Positions 1 to 11,160 of a DNA stretch of 64,000 nt are shown here, piece after piece. The first letter of the stretch is position 1. Each line of letters begins with the position of its first letter. This stretch comes from Prorocentrum cordatum (Eukaryota > Sar > Dinophyceae > Prorocentrales > Prorocentraceae). The stretch covers positions 10,001 through 74,000 of the forward strand of contig CAUYUJ010004347.1 in the NCBI GenBank assembly GCA_963575745.1. Direction: 5' to 3'. A model generated the notes under the pieces. The model was not told where the DNA came from, ran no database searches, and was given only the letters and a program-made list of their open reading frames with translations. The translations under genes were made by a program, and so were the position numbers.

Positions 1-1751
1 GGAGGAGGAGGCAGGGAGGAGGAGTGGAGGGGAGGAGGGGGGGAGAGAGGAGGAGGTTCGAGGGCGATCGACGATCGGCGACGACGACCGGCGACGGTGA
101 TTGCCGACGACGACGACAACGACGATGACGACGACGACGACGACGGTCGACGACGGTCGACGACCGACGACGACGACGATCGACGACGATGACAACAGTC
201 GACGCCGCCGATCGACGATCGACGGCGACGACGACGGCCACGCCGACGGCGGCGACGCTGCCCGCGTGACAGCCCAAGAGGCACACAAGACAGCCTCATC
301 GAGGCCCCAGAGGGCCCCAAGACGTCCAAGAGCGCCCCAAGAGGGCCCGAGATGGCTTGAAGATGGCCGAAAAGGGTCCCAAGAGGGCCTCCAAGAGGCA
401 GAACTTTACCCATTCCTCCTGTTCAACGTACAGTTTCAGCATACTCGCTTGCTTCGTCCTCAGAGCGGCCCCCGAGGAGCCCCAAGACAGCCCAAGACGG
501 CCCAAAAGGTCCCAAAGCCGGCCCAGGAGGCCCCCAAGACGGCCTTAGGGAGGCCCAAGAGGGCCTCGTTCGAAATCATGTTCCCAGAAGCTTCTCCGGG
601 AACATGATTTCCGGGTTCCCAGGACGCCCAAGAGGGCCCCAGGACGGCCCCAAAAGGGCTTAAAATGACATTCAAAAAATCCCAGAGGGCCACAGTTCGC
701 TGATTTTCGCGAAATGTTGTTGGATTTCTTCCGCGCGGAGGAGACGGAGAGGGCGAAGGAGGAGGAGGAGGAGGAGGAGGAGGAGGAGGAGGAGGGGGAG
801 GAGGAAGAGGAAGAGGAGAAGGACGAGGCGGGGAGGAGGAGTGGAGGGGAGGAGGGGGGGAGATAGGAGGAGGAGGCTCGAGGGCGATCGACGATCGGCG
901 ACGACGACCGGCGACGGTGATTCACGACGACGACGACGACCACGACGACGACCGATGATAATCGACGACGATGACAACAGTCGACGCCGCCGATCGATGA
1001 TCGACGGCGACGACGACGATGGCCACGCCGACGGCGGCGACGCTGTCCGACAGCCTCAGCGAGGCCCAAGGGGGCCCCAAGACGTCCAAGAGCGCCTCAA
1101 GAGGGCCCGAGATGGTTTGAAGCTGGCCGAAGAGGGCCTTCAAGAGGCAAAAATCGGCCCATTCCCGTTGTACAACGTACGTTTTCAGCATATTTGCTTG
1201 CTTGGTCCTCACAGTGCCCCAGACGCCCCCGAGCCCCAAGACAGCCCAAGAGAGACCCAAGAAGGCCCAAGACGGCCCAAAAGGGTCGTCCTGTGAGGCT
1301 CACGGAACCCCCAAGACGGCCCAAGAGGCCCCAAAGTTGGCCCAGGAGGCTCCCAACACGGCCTCAGGGAGGCCCAAGAGGGCCTCTTTCGAAATCATGT
1401 TCCCAGAAGCTTCTCCGGGAACATGATTTCCTAGTTCCCACGACGCCCAAGAGGGCCTTAAGACGGCCCCCAAAGGCCCTAAATGGACGTTCAAAAAGGC
1501 CCGGAGGGCCATAGTTCGTTGATTTGCGCGAGATGTCGTTGGATTTTTTCCGCGCGGAGGAGACGGAGAGGGCGAAGGAGGAGGAGGAGGAGGAGGAGGA
1601 GGAGGAAGAGGAGGAGGAAGAGGAGAAGGAGGAGGAGGCGGGGAGGAGGAGTGGAGGGGAGGAGGGGGGGAGAGAGGAGGAGGCTCGAGGGCGATCGACG
1701 ATCGGCGACGACGACCGGCGACGGTGATTGACGACGACGACGGCGACGACC

Positions 1752-1786
<35 letters not shown>

Positions 1787-2720
1787 CGACGACCGACGAC
1801 GACGACGATAGACGACGATGACAACAGTCGACGTCGCCGATCGACGACGGCCACGCCGACGGCGGCGACGCTGTCCGCGTGCGCAGAGCCACCCTGGACC
1901 CAGTCTTTTCTGCATCGTTCGAAATCCTGTCCCCGGAAGCGTCTCCGGGAACATGGTTTCAGGAGGAGGAGGAGGAGGAAGAGGAAGAGGAGGCAGATTA
2001 GGAGGAGGAGGAGGAAGGGGAGGAGGAGGAGGAGGAGAGGAGGAAGAGGGGGCGGGAGGGCTCGGGGCCGATCGACGATCGGCGACGGTGATCGGCGACG
2101 GTGATTGACGATGACGAGGACGGTCGTCGACGGCGACGACCGACGACGACGACGACGACGACGATGGACGACGATGACAACAGTTGACGCCGCCGATCGG
2201 CGAACGGCGACGACGACGACGTCTTCACAGTGCCACCCCGAGGAGCCCCAAGACGGCCCAAGAGGGACCCAAGATGACCCATGAGAGCTACAAGCCAGCC
2301 CAAGAGAGCCCCAAACGGCACCCAACAGAGCCACAACGGGGGCAAGCAGAGCTGCCTATAGGGATTCTTGGGAGGCCTCTTCCGCAGCGTCCGAAATCAT
2401 GTTCCCCGAAGCCTCTATCGGAACATGATTTCCGGGTTCCCAGGACGCCCGAGGGCGCCCTAAGACGGCCCCGACAAATCCTAAAAGGACGCCCGAAAAA
2501 AAAAAACCGGACACAGTTCGCTGATTTCCGCGACATGTTGTTGGAGTTCTTGCGCGCGGAGGAGGTGGAGGAGGAGGAGGAGGAAGAGGAAAGGAGGAAG
2601 AGGAGATGGACGAGGAGGAGGAGGAGAAAGAGGATAACGAGGGGGGGAGGAGGGGGGTAGAGAGAGAAGGGTAGGTGGGAGGAGGAGCGGAAGAGGGGAT
2701 GATGACGTGATGAGATGATT
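1..2720. repeat. Composite tandem repeat, units of about 0.8 kb, roughly four copies
   Basis: Each unit has the same ordered blocks: a GGA-rich tract, a GAC/CGACGATCGGCGACG tract, a degenerate CCAAGACGGCCC stretch, a palindrome of about 40 bp, and a short less repetitive block containing GTTCGCTGATTT and CGCGCGGAGGAG. The GGA-to-GAC junction recurs at about 11-103, 832-923, 1640-1727 and, degraded, 2045-2105. The non-repetitive block recurs at 662-745, 1480-1568 and 2483-2565. The third unit lacks most of the CCAAGACGG block. Long reading frames here are low-complexity translations on both strands and are not called as genes. Confidence 0.85.
576..617. repeat. Recurrent palindrome of about 40 bp (hairpin)
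   Basis: The left arm AAATCATGTTCCC and the right arm GGGAACATGATTT are exact reverse complements around a short AGAAGCTTCT-type centre. Copies with small changes lie at 1393-1434, 1920-1954 and 2392-2433. Looser relatives lie at about 5456-5490 and 5597-5636 in the neighbouring array. Preservation of both arms while surrounding sequence drifts points to a structural or mobile origin. No function can be assigned. Confidence 0.8.
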
Positions 2721-3640
2721 TGAGGCTGATGATGAGATGATGAGATGGTGATGTACGAGATGATGATGATGATGATGATGATGTGGGAGTAGGAGGAGTG
2801 AGGCGAGGATAGGAAGAGGATAGGAGGAGGAGGGAGGATGAGGGGGATGGGGAGGAGGAGGAGGGGGAGGAGGAGGAGAAGGAGAAGGACGAGTAGAAGG
2901 ACGAGGAGGAGGAGGATGAGGAGGGGGCGGAGGAGGAGGAGGAGCAGGAGGAGGGGAGGGGATGTGGAGGAAGAGGAGAAAAGGAGGAGGAAGAGGAAGA
3001 GGGAGGCCTCCCCCGAGTTTTCCCTTGATCCGATGTGGCCCAATGCTTGCGCGGCGTCGCAGTGCCGTTTGGCGAGCCATGTAGTCTGAACAGGAGGAGG
3101 AGAAGGAGCAGGAGAAGGAGGACTGAGAGGAGGAGGAGGAGGAGGAGGAGGAGGAGGAGGAGGAGGAGGAGGAAGAGGAAGAGGAAGAGGAGGAGGAGGA
3201 GGAAGAGGAGGAGGAGGAGGAGGAGGAGGACGAGGAGGAGGAGGAGGGGCAGGGGGACGAGGAACATGATTAAGATGATTGATTTCCCCCCCCGATGGTG
3301 ATGGTGATGATGATGATGATGATGAGGACGAGGAGGAGGAGGAGGAGGAGGAGGAGGAGGAGGAGGAGGAGGAGGGGGAGGGGGGGGAGGAGGAGGTGTG
3401 GAGGAGGAAGAGGAGGAAGAGGAGGAGGAGGAGGAGGGAAAGTAGGAGGAGAAGGAGGAGGAGGCGGAGGAGGAGGAAGAGGAGAAGGATGAGGAGGAGG
3501 GAAAGGAGGAGGAGGGGAGGAAGGGGGCGGAGGAGGAGGAAGGGGGAAAAGGAGGGGACGATGGGGGGAGGAGGAAGAGTAGGAGGAGAGGAGGAAGAGC
3601 AGGGGGAAAGAGGAGGACGAGGAAGAGGTGTCGTGTTCGG
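2560..3640. repeat. GGA/GAG-rich microsatellite region
   Basis: The stretch is dominated by GGA and GAG triplets with interruptions, including a GAT tract at about 2700-2785, near-pure GGA at 3095-3250 and mixed GAT/GAG at 3297-3380. It translates to poly-Arg, poly-Glu or, on the minus strand, poly-Ser/Pro/Leu in every frame. The open frames of 450 codons and more on the minus strand are therefore artefacts. The only non-repetitive islands are about 3008-3085 and 3640-3800, and I see no gene in them. Confidence 0.85.
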
Positions 3641-3773
3641 CCGCCTCGGGCCGCCTGGGGGTGAGGAGCGCCCAAAAGCTTTTCGAACCACGACCACGAA
3701 ACTCGACGAATAACCGAATTGCATTCAGCTTTCAACCTCCTCGTCCGTTGTTTGGCCGTTGCCCCGGACGAAG

Positions 3774-3807
3774 CTAGAACCTAAGCGCGCGCGTAGATCG
3801 CGGGTGG

Positions 3808-3847
<40 letters not shown>

Positions 3848-3920
3848 ATTTATATAGATACTATATATATATATAATATGTGTTATATATATAATAATAT
3901 ATATATATATATATATCCCT
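3774..3920. repeat. Hairpin followed by (TA)n, left edge of the CCCAAGACGG array
   Basis: An imperfect hairpin begins TAGAACCTAAGCGCGCGCG and closes with GGTTCTA at about 3811, leading directly into a TA-rich tract to about 3920. The same arrangement, in the same orientation, closes the array at 7508-7580. Confidence 0.75.
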
Positions 3921-3929
3921 GGGGGGCAG

Positions 3930-6900
3930 GCCCGGGGCCCACAAACAGCTGCCCCGACCCCCCATGCAGGACAGGGCCGCCGGGGAGGTCCAAAATAATC
4001 CAGGAGGACCTCCAGAGGCTCCCCAGACGGCCCAAGCGGGCCCGATTCGCCGAAAGACCGCTCCTGGACGCCCAAGATAGGCCCAAGACCGCCCGAGAGG
4101 CCCCCCCAAGGCACTCCACGACGCTTCAACACGACGCCTCTCCAGAGCGCTCCAAGAGGCCGGAATCGCTAATTTTACGAAGGTGTTGGAGAGATTTTGG
4201 TATTCCAGCCTTCGGCTGTCTGACATTCCAAGCCGGCCCAACAGACCCCGAAGAGCGCCCCAAGACGGCCCAAGAGGGCCATCAGACAGCCCCAGAGGCG
4301 CCCAAGAGAGCCCAAGGGAGCTCCAAGACGGCCCCAAGATGCGCCCAAGAGAGGGACCACGACTCCAAAATCCGATCCTCCCGCTTGAAGAGTGCCCCAG
4401 GAGGCCCCAAGGAACCCCCAAGAGTCGACACCCAGGAGGCCCAAACGAGGCCTCAAGAGGCCACAAAACAGCCCCGAGGAGGCCCCACAACGGTCCCAAA
4501 ACGGCCACCGAGAAGCTGCGAAACTGCCTTCACGACGTCCCCGACAGGCCAACCACGAGATCCAAACCAACACCCATGAGGCCTCTGACCCACCACCTAG
4601 GGCACCCGCCGCCCGCCCGCCGTCCGCGTAGCACGTACCACTCTGTACTCAACAGCTTCAGCCTCCAAGACAACACCCTGTAGTCAACAGCCCCCGTCTT
4701 CAAGGCAACACCCTGTACTCAACAACCTCCCGCTGCAAGAGAGCAGCACCCTTAAGGAATTCACTCAAATCCCGACCCGCCCGCCCGCCCGCCACCCGCC
4801 CGTCCGCCGCCCGCCCGGCCGCTCGCCCGCCTTCCGCGTAGCACGCGCCACCCTGCACTCAACAGCTTCCGCCTCGAAGACAACACCTAGCATTCAACAG
4901 CCCCCAGGACTCCCGGGACTGCCCGGGCCCGCTCCCAAACACGCCACGACACGCCAAGAGGGCCCTAAAGATTGCCAAGATATTCCCAAGAGGCCCCGGA
5001 CACGCCGAAGATGGCCTCAGGACGGCCGACGACGCCGCCAAACGCCCCAAGAGCGCCTCCAGAGGCCCCTCCAAAGGTCCCTGCATTTCTGCGTTCTCGC
5101 ACGTTCCGCCTCCCCACGGTCCCGGACGGCGTCAGAGGCCCCTTAGATTGCTCCAAGACGGCCGAAGAGGCTCCCGGGAAAGACCAGAGACGACCCAGGA
5201 GGCTCCCCAGATAATTCAAGAGGGTCTCGAGAGCGCCCCAAGAGAGCCCCAAGAGCGACCCAAGAGGGCCCGAAGAGCGCGACATTTCAAGGTCTCCGGC
5301 CTGAGAGGCTCCTAGGACACCCCATGCAGGAGGCCATCAAGAGGCTCCCAAGAAGCCCCGTGAGGCTCCCAAGAGGCCCCCCAGAAGCCCCAATAAGCCC
5401 CCAAGGGGCCCCCAGGGAAGCCCTTGCGGGCCCCCAAGAGACCTCGGTAAATCGCATTTCCCAGAGCTTTCCGGGAACATGATTCCTTGGGCTTCCGCCC
5501 ACCGTCCCAACCATGTTTCCAATAGGCTTGCCGACAATGCCAAAAAGGGCCCTTCGGTAAGCCCCCAGAGGCCCCCCTCGTAAGAGAGCCGAACCAATCA
5601 TGCTCCCGGAAAGCTTCCCAGGAACATGATTCTCGGGTTGCCGCCCTCTCCCCAAACCATGTTCCATATACGCCTGCCAAGATAAACATAAATAAAAAAA
5701 GTCCCAGGCAGCGCTACCTGCCGCCACGCTCGGAAACGCGTCAGGCCCCGAAGCCTCCGGAGGCGCCCAACGACACCCCAACAACTCATGTTCCCAGGAA
5801 GTCTTACGGCCAGTGCCGCCGACGTTGAAGGAGGACGGTCCAGGACACCCAGAAATCTTCCAAACAGGCTTCCAAGAGGGCGCCGAGACAGCCCAGGGCT
5901 GCCCCCAGACGGCCCAAGAAAGCCCCAACACAAACGAGAAGGGCCGCAAGAGGCCCCCAAGAGGCCCCGAAACGAGGATTCGAACACGCCCAAGATGGCC
6001 TCCAGACGGCCCACAAGGCTTCCAACACGGCCCAAAGGGACGCCAAAATCATTGATTGCCCTTAGGCTTTTGATGCATTTCAGACACCCAATGTCGCCCC
6101 AACAGGTCCCCACGAGGGCGCCGAGACGGCCCAAGGACACCCTGCCGCGGGCACGAGGCGGGGCCCGGGACGGGGCCCTCGCACCGGGGGGCACGGGGGG
6201 CCTGCCGTGGCGCCTGGGGCCTTGTAAAGTCGCCCGAGGACGGCCCTGGATTGCCAGAAATGGCGTTTCCAGACAACGAAAACGACTAATGACCGCCCGA
6301 GATCACCCCAGAATTGGTCCCTGACTGTCTAAGAGGCCTCCAAGACGCCCCAAGAGGTCTCCAAGATGGCTCCCAAGGAGCCCCAGGGGGCACAACTAAT
6401 TTTTGTTCCTTTGGTTTTTGTTAGATGTTCGAGTTCTCGCCTTTTGAGTTTCCTGACGCTCCACGACGGTCCAAGAGGCTTCAATTTCCCCTCCAAGGCA
6501 TCCCCAGAGGCCTCGAAGACGGTCACAAGACAGTCCACGGGGGTCCCAAGACGGCGCCAGAGGCATCCAACAGGATCCAAGACAGCCCGAGGGGGCACCA
6601 ATACGGCCCCTAGGGGGCCCACAAGGGGTAAGACGAACCGAAAATCCGAGCCTTCCACCCCGAGAGGCTCTCAGGAAGCCCCAGAGGCCCCCAAATGGGA
6701 CCCAGGAGGCCCTCAAGAAGCTCCCCAGAAGGCCGAAGAGGTTCCAAGAAGCATTGTTTTCCCATCGGCTTTTGATGGATTTTAGAGTCCCCAGCCTTAT
6801 GGCATCCCAACGCTTCAAGACGGCCCAAGTGGCCCCCAAGACCGCTCCAAGATAGCCGAAGTGGCCTCCAAGAGGGCCCCAAGACGGCCCACGAGGGCCC

Positions 6901-7440
6901 CAAGACGGTGCCCGAGGCGCCCAAGACGGCCCGAGAGGGCTCCAAGAGGGCCCCAAGAGAGCCCCAAGACGGGGAACGCGAACCCAACAGCAGAGCTTTC
7001 CGCCCTAAGAGGCCCACAGGAGGCCCCAAGAGTCCCCAAGTGGTCCGACGAGGCCCCCCCAAAGCCCCCCACCAGGCCCCAAAAGGCTCACAGGAGACGT
7101 ACACGAGGCCCCAAGATAGCCGAAAAGTGCTCTCGATCCAACAAAATTGCTTCAAGGAGGCCCCGGGAGGCTTCCGGATTGCCCCTATGTGGCCTCAACC
7201 GGGCCTCCACGCAGCCAAGACGGCCAATTGACTGCTTCAGACTGCAGAACATCATGTTCCGACTGCCCGGAGCACCCTGACGATGCCCCTCAGGGACCCC
7301 AAGAAGCCCCAAGATGCCCCCCGAGAAGCACCCAAGATGTGCCTCCAACAGCCAATTGAGGAAGCACGGAGAACCCCCCAGAAGCCCTTCAGATGCCCCC
7401 ACGAAGACCCAAGAGGTTCCCAAGAGGCCCTCAGGAGACA
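3930..7440. repeat. Degenerate short-unit array (CCCAAGACGG / CCCAAGAGGCC type)
   Basis: About 3.5 kb is built from 10-12 base words such as GGCCCCAAGACGGCCC and CCCAAGAGGCCC in plus orientation, with drift and insertions. All six frames stay open in places because the words lack stop codons, and the translations are the same few words over and over. GC-run and spacer islands at about 4590-4960 carry GCCCGCCC repeats. Related sequence lies in 260-560, 1060-1480 and 2230-2480, in 33340-33990, and in reverse orientation at about 9395-9530. I see no gene. Confidence 0.8.
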
Positions 7441-7507
7441 CGACTATGTCACGCGCCTGTGCTTGATAGCGCTGTCCAAGATCTTCTAGCGCGCCCCTGG
7501 CCTGGGC

Positions 7508-7580
7508 TAGAACCTGAGCGCGCGCGAAGCGCGCGCGATGGTTCTAGTATTTATATATATATATATATAGAGAGAGAGAA
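7508..7580. repeat. Near-perfect hairpin followed by (TA)n, right edge of the array
   Basis: TAGAACC plus GCGCGCGC is mirrored by GCGCGCGC plus GGTTCTA around a GAA loop at 7508-7546. A TA tract and a short GA tract follow. The sequence is a direct repeat of 3774-3920. Confidence 0.8.
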
Positions 7581-7617
7581 GTGATGTGGGAGAAGTGTGT
7601 GGGGGGGATCGGAGGAA

Positions 7618-7749
7618 GAGCCCATTCGGCGTCTGAGCTCATCCGTCGGCCGAGCGGACTCCGCCTCGAGGCGGCCCCGTCGGCTCAATGCCGTCGGCCC
7701 TGTAGGAACGGAGCCCGCTCGGCTAGCCTCCTTGCGGCCGAATGGGCTC
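7618..7749. mobile_element. Small foldback element (single copy seen)
   Basis: The left end GAGCCCATTCGGC is matched by GCCGAATGGGCTC at the right end. Further inside, GGCCGAGCGGACTCCG is matched by the reverse complement of CGGAGCCCGCTCGGCT. The whole is about 132 bp with arms of some 45 bp, typical of MITE or foldback sequences. No coding capacity is present. No target-site duplication was identified with confidence. Confidence 0.6.
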
Positions 7750-8316
7750 AGCTGCCGCACGGATCCAGAAGGGGAGCCCGACGCCCTCCCCAGCCACCAC
7801 CACTCCGTTCTCCCACGGCCCCCTCGCCATCCACGCCGCACCGCGGGCTTCCTCCACCCGCCCCCCATTCTCTTCTATCCTCCACGACCCTTCGCCGTAA
7901 CGCGGGGTGCTCGACTCTCCCCCTTCCCCCTTTCGCTGTGCTCTCCCCCGCCCTTTCAACCCTACCCCCTCCTGCCAGCCTGAAGCAGATCTAGGTTCAA
8001 TATCCTTCTGCTTAGCATCAACTTTTTCCCTTTGCCGCTCTCAAGGAGCATCCTGAGCTTTTGAGGGCACATGCCCAAGTCTGCCATCGCCATGGACTTG
8101 ACAATTCCTGGGTTTTTGGTGAGCTCGAGGCTGGTTACCCCCCTCCCCCTAGAGGTTCCTGGACACGGCAGGTCCGTCTCAGATCATTCATGTCAAACGC
8201 AAAACGGCGAAAGACACCGAACGGAAGAACAGCAGAGACAAAAATGCGACGGAACAGGATAAGGAGGAGAACAAATGGCCGTGTCGTTTCCCGGGCCCGC
8301 TGGGCCCCTCCGGTGT
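7750..8316. other. No gene seen
   Basis: C-rich, moderately complex sequence with open frames on both strands that show no recognisable protein pattern. I see nothing that can be supported. Confidence 0.5.
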
Positions 8317-8550
8317 CTGTTCGTGGGGGCCCTTTGGCTGCGATGTTGAAATCAGCACTTCTCTTGAATTTGGACCGCACTTGGACCGCAGTGGGCCCTT
8401 CCTCCTGCTCCTCCTCGCCCTTCCTGTTCCTGCCCCCCTCCTCGTTCTCGTCGTTTCCCTTGTGGAGCTCGAGTTCCGTCCGAATTCCGCCCCAAATCCG
8501 TTCCAAATCTGGTCCACATCGGGCCCAAGTCGGGCAGCGCTAGGGGCCAC
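8317..8550. repeat. Dispersed repeat, copy 1 (uninterrupted)
   Basis: This segment matches 41025-41222 followed by 41440-41480. Shared words include GTTGAAATCAGC near ATTTGGACCGC, CTCCTGCTCCTCCTCGCCCTTCC, and the GTTCCAAATC...GCCCAAGT...GGGCCACG end. The copy at 41 kb is split by an inverted-repeat element that is absent here, so this copy represents the empty site. Confidence 0.65.
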
Positions 8551-9048
8551 GTGGCCGCACTGTGGGCTCCCCCCCCCCGTCCTCCGTCCTCCGCGATCCC
8601 CCCTCGCACCGCGGGCTTTCCGACCCCCCCCCCTTCGTCCCTCCACTCCTCTTCTCCCCTCCTGCCCATTTCGTGTTTCTCTTGTCCTCTTGGTCTTGCC
8701 AACCCTTGCCCTTGTCTCGGCGCGCTCGGACGTGTTAGGTGCTGTCGCTCCTCCTCGGACGGAATGCGCTGGAAGCTCCCCATGGGAGGTGACGATGTAG
8801 GAGCAGTCCAGGGGGGGTGCAGTGCACGTATCCAGGAGCGTCGATGATATCCATGTCTTCGGCGAGGCTCCGCCGCCCCTCAGCGCCCAGCACGGTTCTT
8901 CAGTCTCCAGCTAGCTATTGTTTTGTGTCTTATTTTTGTTGTTTTGTTTTGGTGTTTTGTTTTTGGTGATTTTTTTTTTCTATTATTTTGTTTGTTGTTG
9001 TCCAGACGTGATCCCCAGAGCTCCGGACGGCCGTAAGGATTTCACAGC
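8551..9048. other. No gene seen
   Basis: C-rich sequence to about 8900, then T-rich sequence (TTTTGTTTTGG words) at 8920-9000. The GGA tract begins just after CGTGAGAGGAGC at 9049, which could be a splice donor, but no exon upstream could be defined. Confidence 0.4.
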
Positions 9049-9245
9049 GTGAGAGGAGCAGGAGGAGGAGGAGGAAGAGGAGGAGGAGGAGGAGGAGGAG
9101 GAGGAGGGGGAGGCAAGGGGGAAGAGGAGGAGGGAGGAGGAGGGAGGAGGAGGAGGCGGAGGAGGAGGAAAAGGAAAAGGAAAAGGAGGAGGAGGAGGGG
9201 AGGAGGAGGGAGGAGGAGGAGGGGGGAGGAGGAGGAGGGGACCCC
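9049..9245. repeat. (GGA)n microsatellite
   Basis: Nearly pure GGA triplets with a few GGAAAAGG and GGGG interruptions. Confidence 0.9.
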
Positions 9246-9715
9246 GAGGTTCTGGACCGAGTGCTCAGGACCATTCTTTTTATTTTTTTAAATTTTCATC
9301 CCGAGTCCAGTTTTTCGTTGCGCTCCGGGGGCCCCGCGCGGGCCTCCAGAGGCCAAACAAAAACTACCGCCGGCCAGCCGTCGTGACTGATTGCTCAGGG
9401 CGCCTTGTGGGAGGCCTCTCGGGCTGTCTCGGAGCCGTCCCTTGCGCCGTCTTGGAGGGCCTCTCTTGGGCCGTCTTGGGGGCGATCTGGAGGGCCTCGA
9501 GGCCCCGAGGCAGAGCCAACTGGCCCCAAGACGGAAACAGCGCGCGCGCAGATCCTGGATTCTATCCCGAGGAGGGGTCGGGGCCCATGGCACGCGGCGC
9601 GGGTCTCCAGAGTCCGAAACTTGCCGAAAGGCTGCCGTCATGTTTTTTTCTCTTGCAGCTCGGAGGGTGACAACGACACAGAGCCCCCTCGTCTCCCCCT
9701 CCCCGCCCCAGAGAA
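9246..9715. other. Non-coding stretch with a short reverse CCCAAGACGG-type segment
   Basis: Positions about 9395-9530 carry GGCCGTCTTGGGGGC and GGGCCGTCTTGGAGG words, the reverse complement of the array at 3.9-7.4 kb. The remainder is unremarkable. I see no gene. Confidence 0.5.
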
Positions 9716-9717
9716 GG

Positions 9718-9860
9718 AGGAGAGCATTCAAAGGAGGAGGGAGGATGGAGGAGGGAGGAGGTGGACCTGTTTTTAGGGAGGAGGAGGAGGAGGAGGAGGA
9801 GGAGGAGGAGGAGGAGGAGGAGGAGGAGGGGATGGAGGAGGGAGGAGGGAGATTCTCAGC
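9718..9860. repeat. (GGA)n microsatellite
   Basis: GGAGGAGG tract, purest at 9777-9850. It ends about 55 bases before a candidate splice acceptor. Confidence 0.9.
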
Positions 9861-9916
9861 AGCGGGAGGGGGTCCAGCTCCTCCTGCACGCCGCACTGCT
9901 CCCCCGCCCCCCCCAG

Positions 9917-9991
9917 GCCGCCCAGCGGGAGGCAGGCCAGCAGCGGGAGGAGCTCGAGCGGGTGCGCGCCCGCGCCCGCGCGCGGGCGCCG
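9917..9991 (+). CDS. Candidate internal exon, coiled-coil-like, function unknown
   Basis: A C-rich pyrimidine tract ending in CCCCAG at 9916 is followed by 25 codons beginning AAQREAGQQREELERVRA and ending in Arg/Ala/Pro. A GT donor follows at 9992. The peptide is charged and helical in character, and its length is an exact multiple of three, so skipping or inclusion would keep frame. The Arg/Ala part is encoded by a GCGCCC repeat, which weakens the case. Neither an upstream nor a downstream exon could be joined. This is an inference from splice-like borders and composition. Confidence 0.3.
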
Positions 9992-10972
9992 GTGCGGTCT
10001 CGGGCGGTGGTTTGGGTGATTCCTCCTCCTCTGACATCTGGGCGTTGTCCGGTACCAAATGAGGCGTTCCAGAACAGGCCTTCCCTTCGAGGGCAGAAAG
10101 AGTTGTCATCTCTTCCGCCGTGGAAGGCGGCGGAATGTCGGCTGGAGTACAACGAGGCCGCCTCCGCCGGCGGAAGCCGGCGGAAGCTCGGCGGAAGGTG
10201 GCGGAAGTGAGCAATGCATCCCCAAGAGATGAACATGTTTTTGGGTACAGGATTTCCGAAATTCGTCAAATCATGAGAGCCTTGTATGCCCTCGCAGTTT
10301 TGTCTTTAGAATGCACTCGCGTGCGCTAGCGTCCAGCAGTCGATGAGAGAGCGCCGACTGAGCGTCGATCAGCGTCGACTCGCAAGAGCCAACGAGACGG
10401 CACGGGAGGGTCCCGTGAATTGTCGCAGGAGGGGGATCCTCCTTCTCCTCGTCTGAGAGCTGGGCGTTCCAATTATTCCACACCTGGCGTTTTTGCCCGG
10501 TTTGGGGCCTCAGGGGCCCCGGCAGGTGTCACTATGTTCATGCTTAGGGTTAACGGTTTTTGTTTTGTTTAAGTCGACCGCAACACCAAAAGTTGAAATC
10601 GGTGAAAAAAGCGCCCCCCGGCGATTGTGAGAACAGCTAAGCCCGGGGCCATTACAGTTCCATCCGGCTTCCTCCCGGTCCCGTGCGCAGTCTCGTGCTG
10701 CAGCGGCCTCTGCCATGGCACCCTACAGAGGGTTCGGATGCCTGGCGTCGCCCGATGCAGGTGTCGCTGCCAAGCTGCGCGGGCGGTGCTCCCGGTTCTG
10801 CCCCAGTGGTCCCCGAGGTGCTGCGTGCCGCCGCGCAGGATGGCAGCGGTGCCTCGGTGCCACGCCGTAGAGGAAGGCTCCCGCTGGGCCCACCTTGTCC
10901 CCCGCGAACGTGCGCAGGAGGTCGCTTCCGAGAACGTCGCTTCCGAGAGGGGTGAGATGTACCTATATAGAG
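9992..10972. other. Mostly non-coding; GGCGGAAG hairpin cluster
   Basis: Positions 10155-10210 hold repeated GGCGGAAG words with CCGCCGGCGG self-complementarity, the same words seen at 16650-16800 and 17055-17160. A short coherent frame at about 10713-10870 begins MAPYRGFGCLASPDAGVAAK and stops with TAG. It is Cys- and Arg-rich and matches nothing I recognise, so it is not called as a gene. Confidence 0.4.
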
Positions 10973-11160
10973 TTATGTTCCAACCTATTCTAGCCTTGAT
11001 CACCAGAAAGAATTTCGAGCACCAAGAAAGTACCGAAACTGATGGTTTTCGCGCGTCGGGCCCTGGGAGGCGATACTCTCTCGACACTGTTTCGATATTT
11101 TCCTGGGTGCTCGAACTTATTTCTGGGATGTGGTCCCCAAGTACGATGGGAGCAACATCA
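10973..11160. mobile_element. Inverted-repeat element family C, copy 1
   Basis: The sequence folds back on itself. TTCGAGCACCAAGAAAGTA near the left is matched by the reverse complement of TTTTCCTGGGTGCTCGAA on the right, and CACCAGAAAGAA outside it is matched by TTATTTCTGGGATG. Arms are about 70 bases around a short loop. A second copy of similar length and sequence is at 41224-41412. There is no coding capacity. The pair meets the description of a non-autonomous foldback/MITE family. Confidence 0.75.

Noticed and set aside
2288-3735. Two overlapping minus-strand frames of 459 and 478 codons
   Set aside because: Both are translations of GGA/GAG repeats (poly-Ser, Pro, Leu) and both are open at once, as simple repeats produce.
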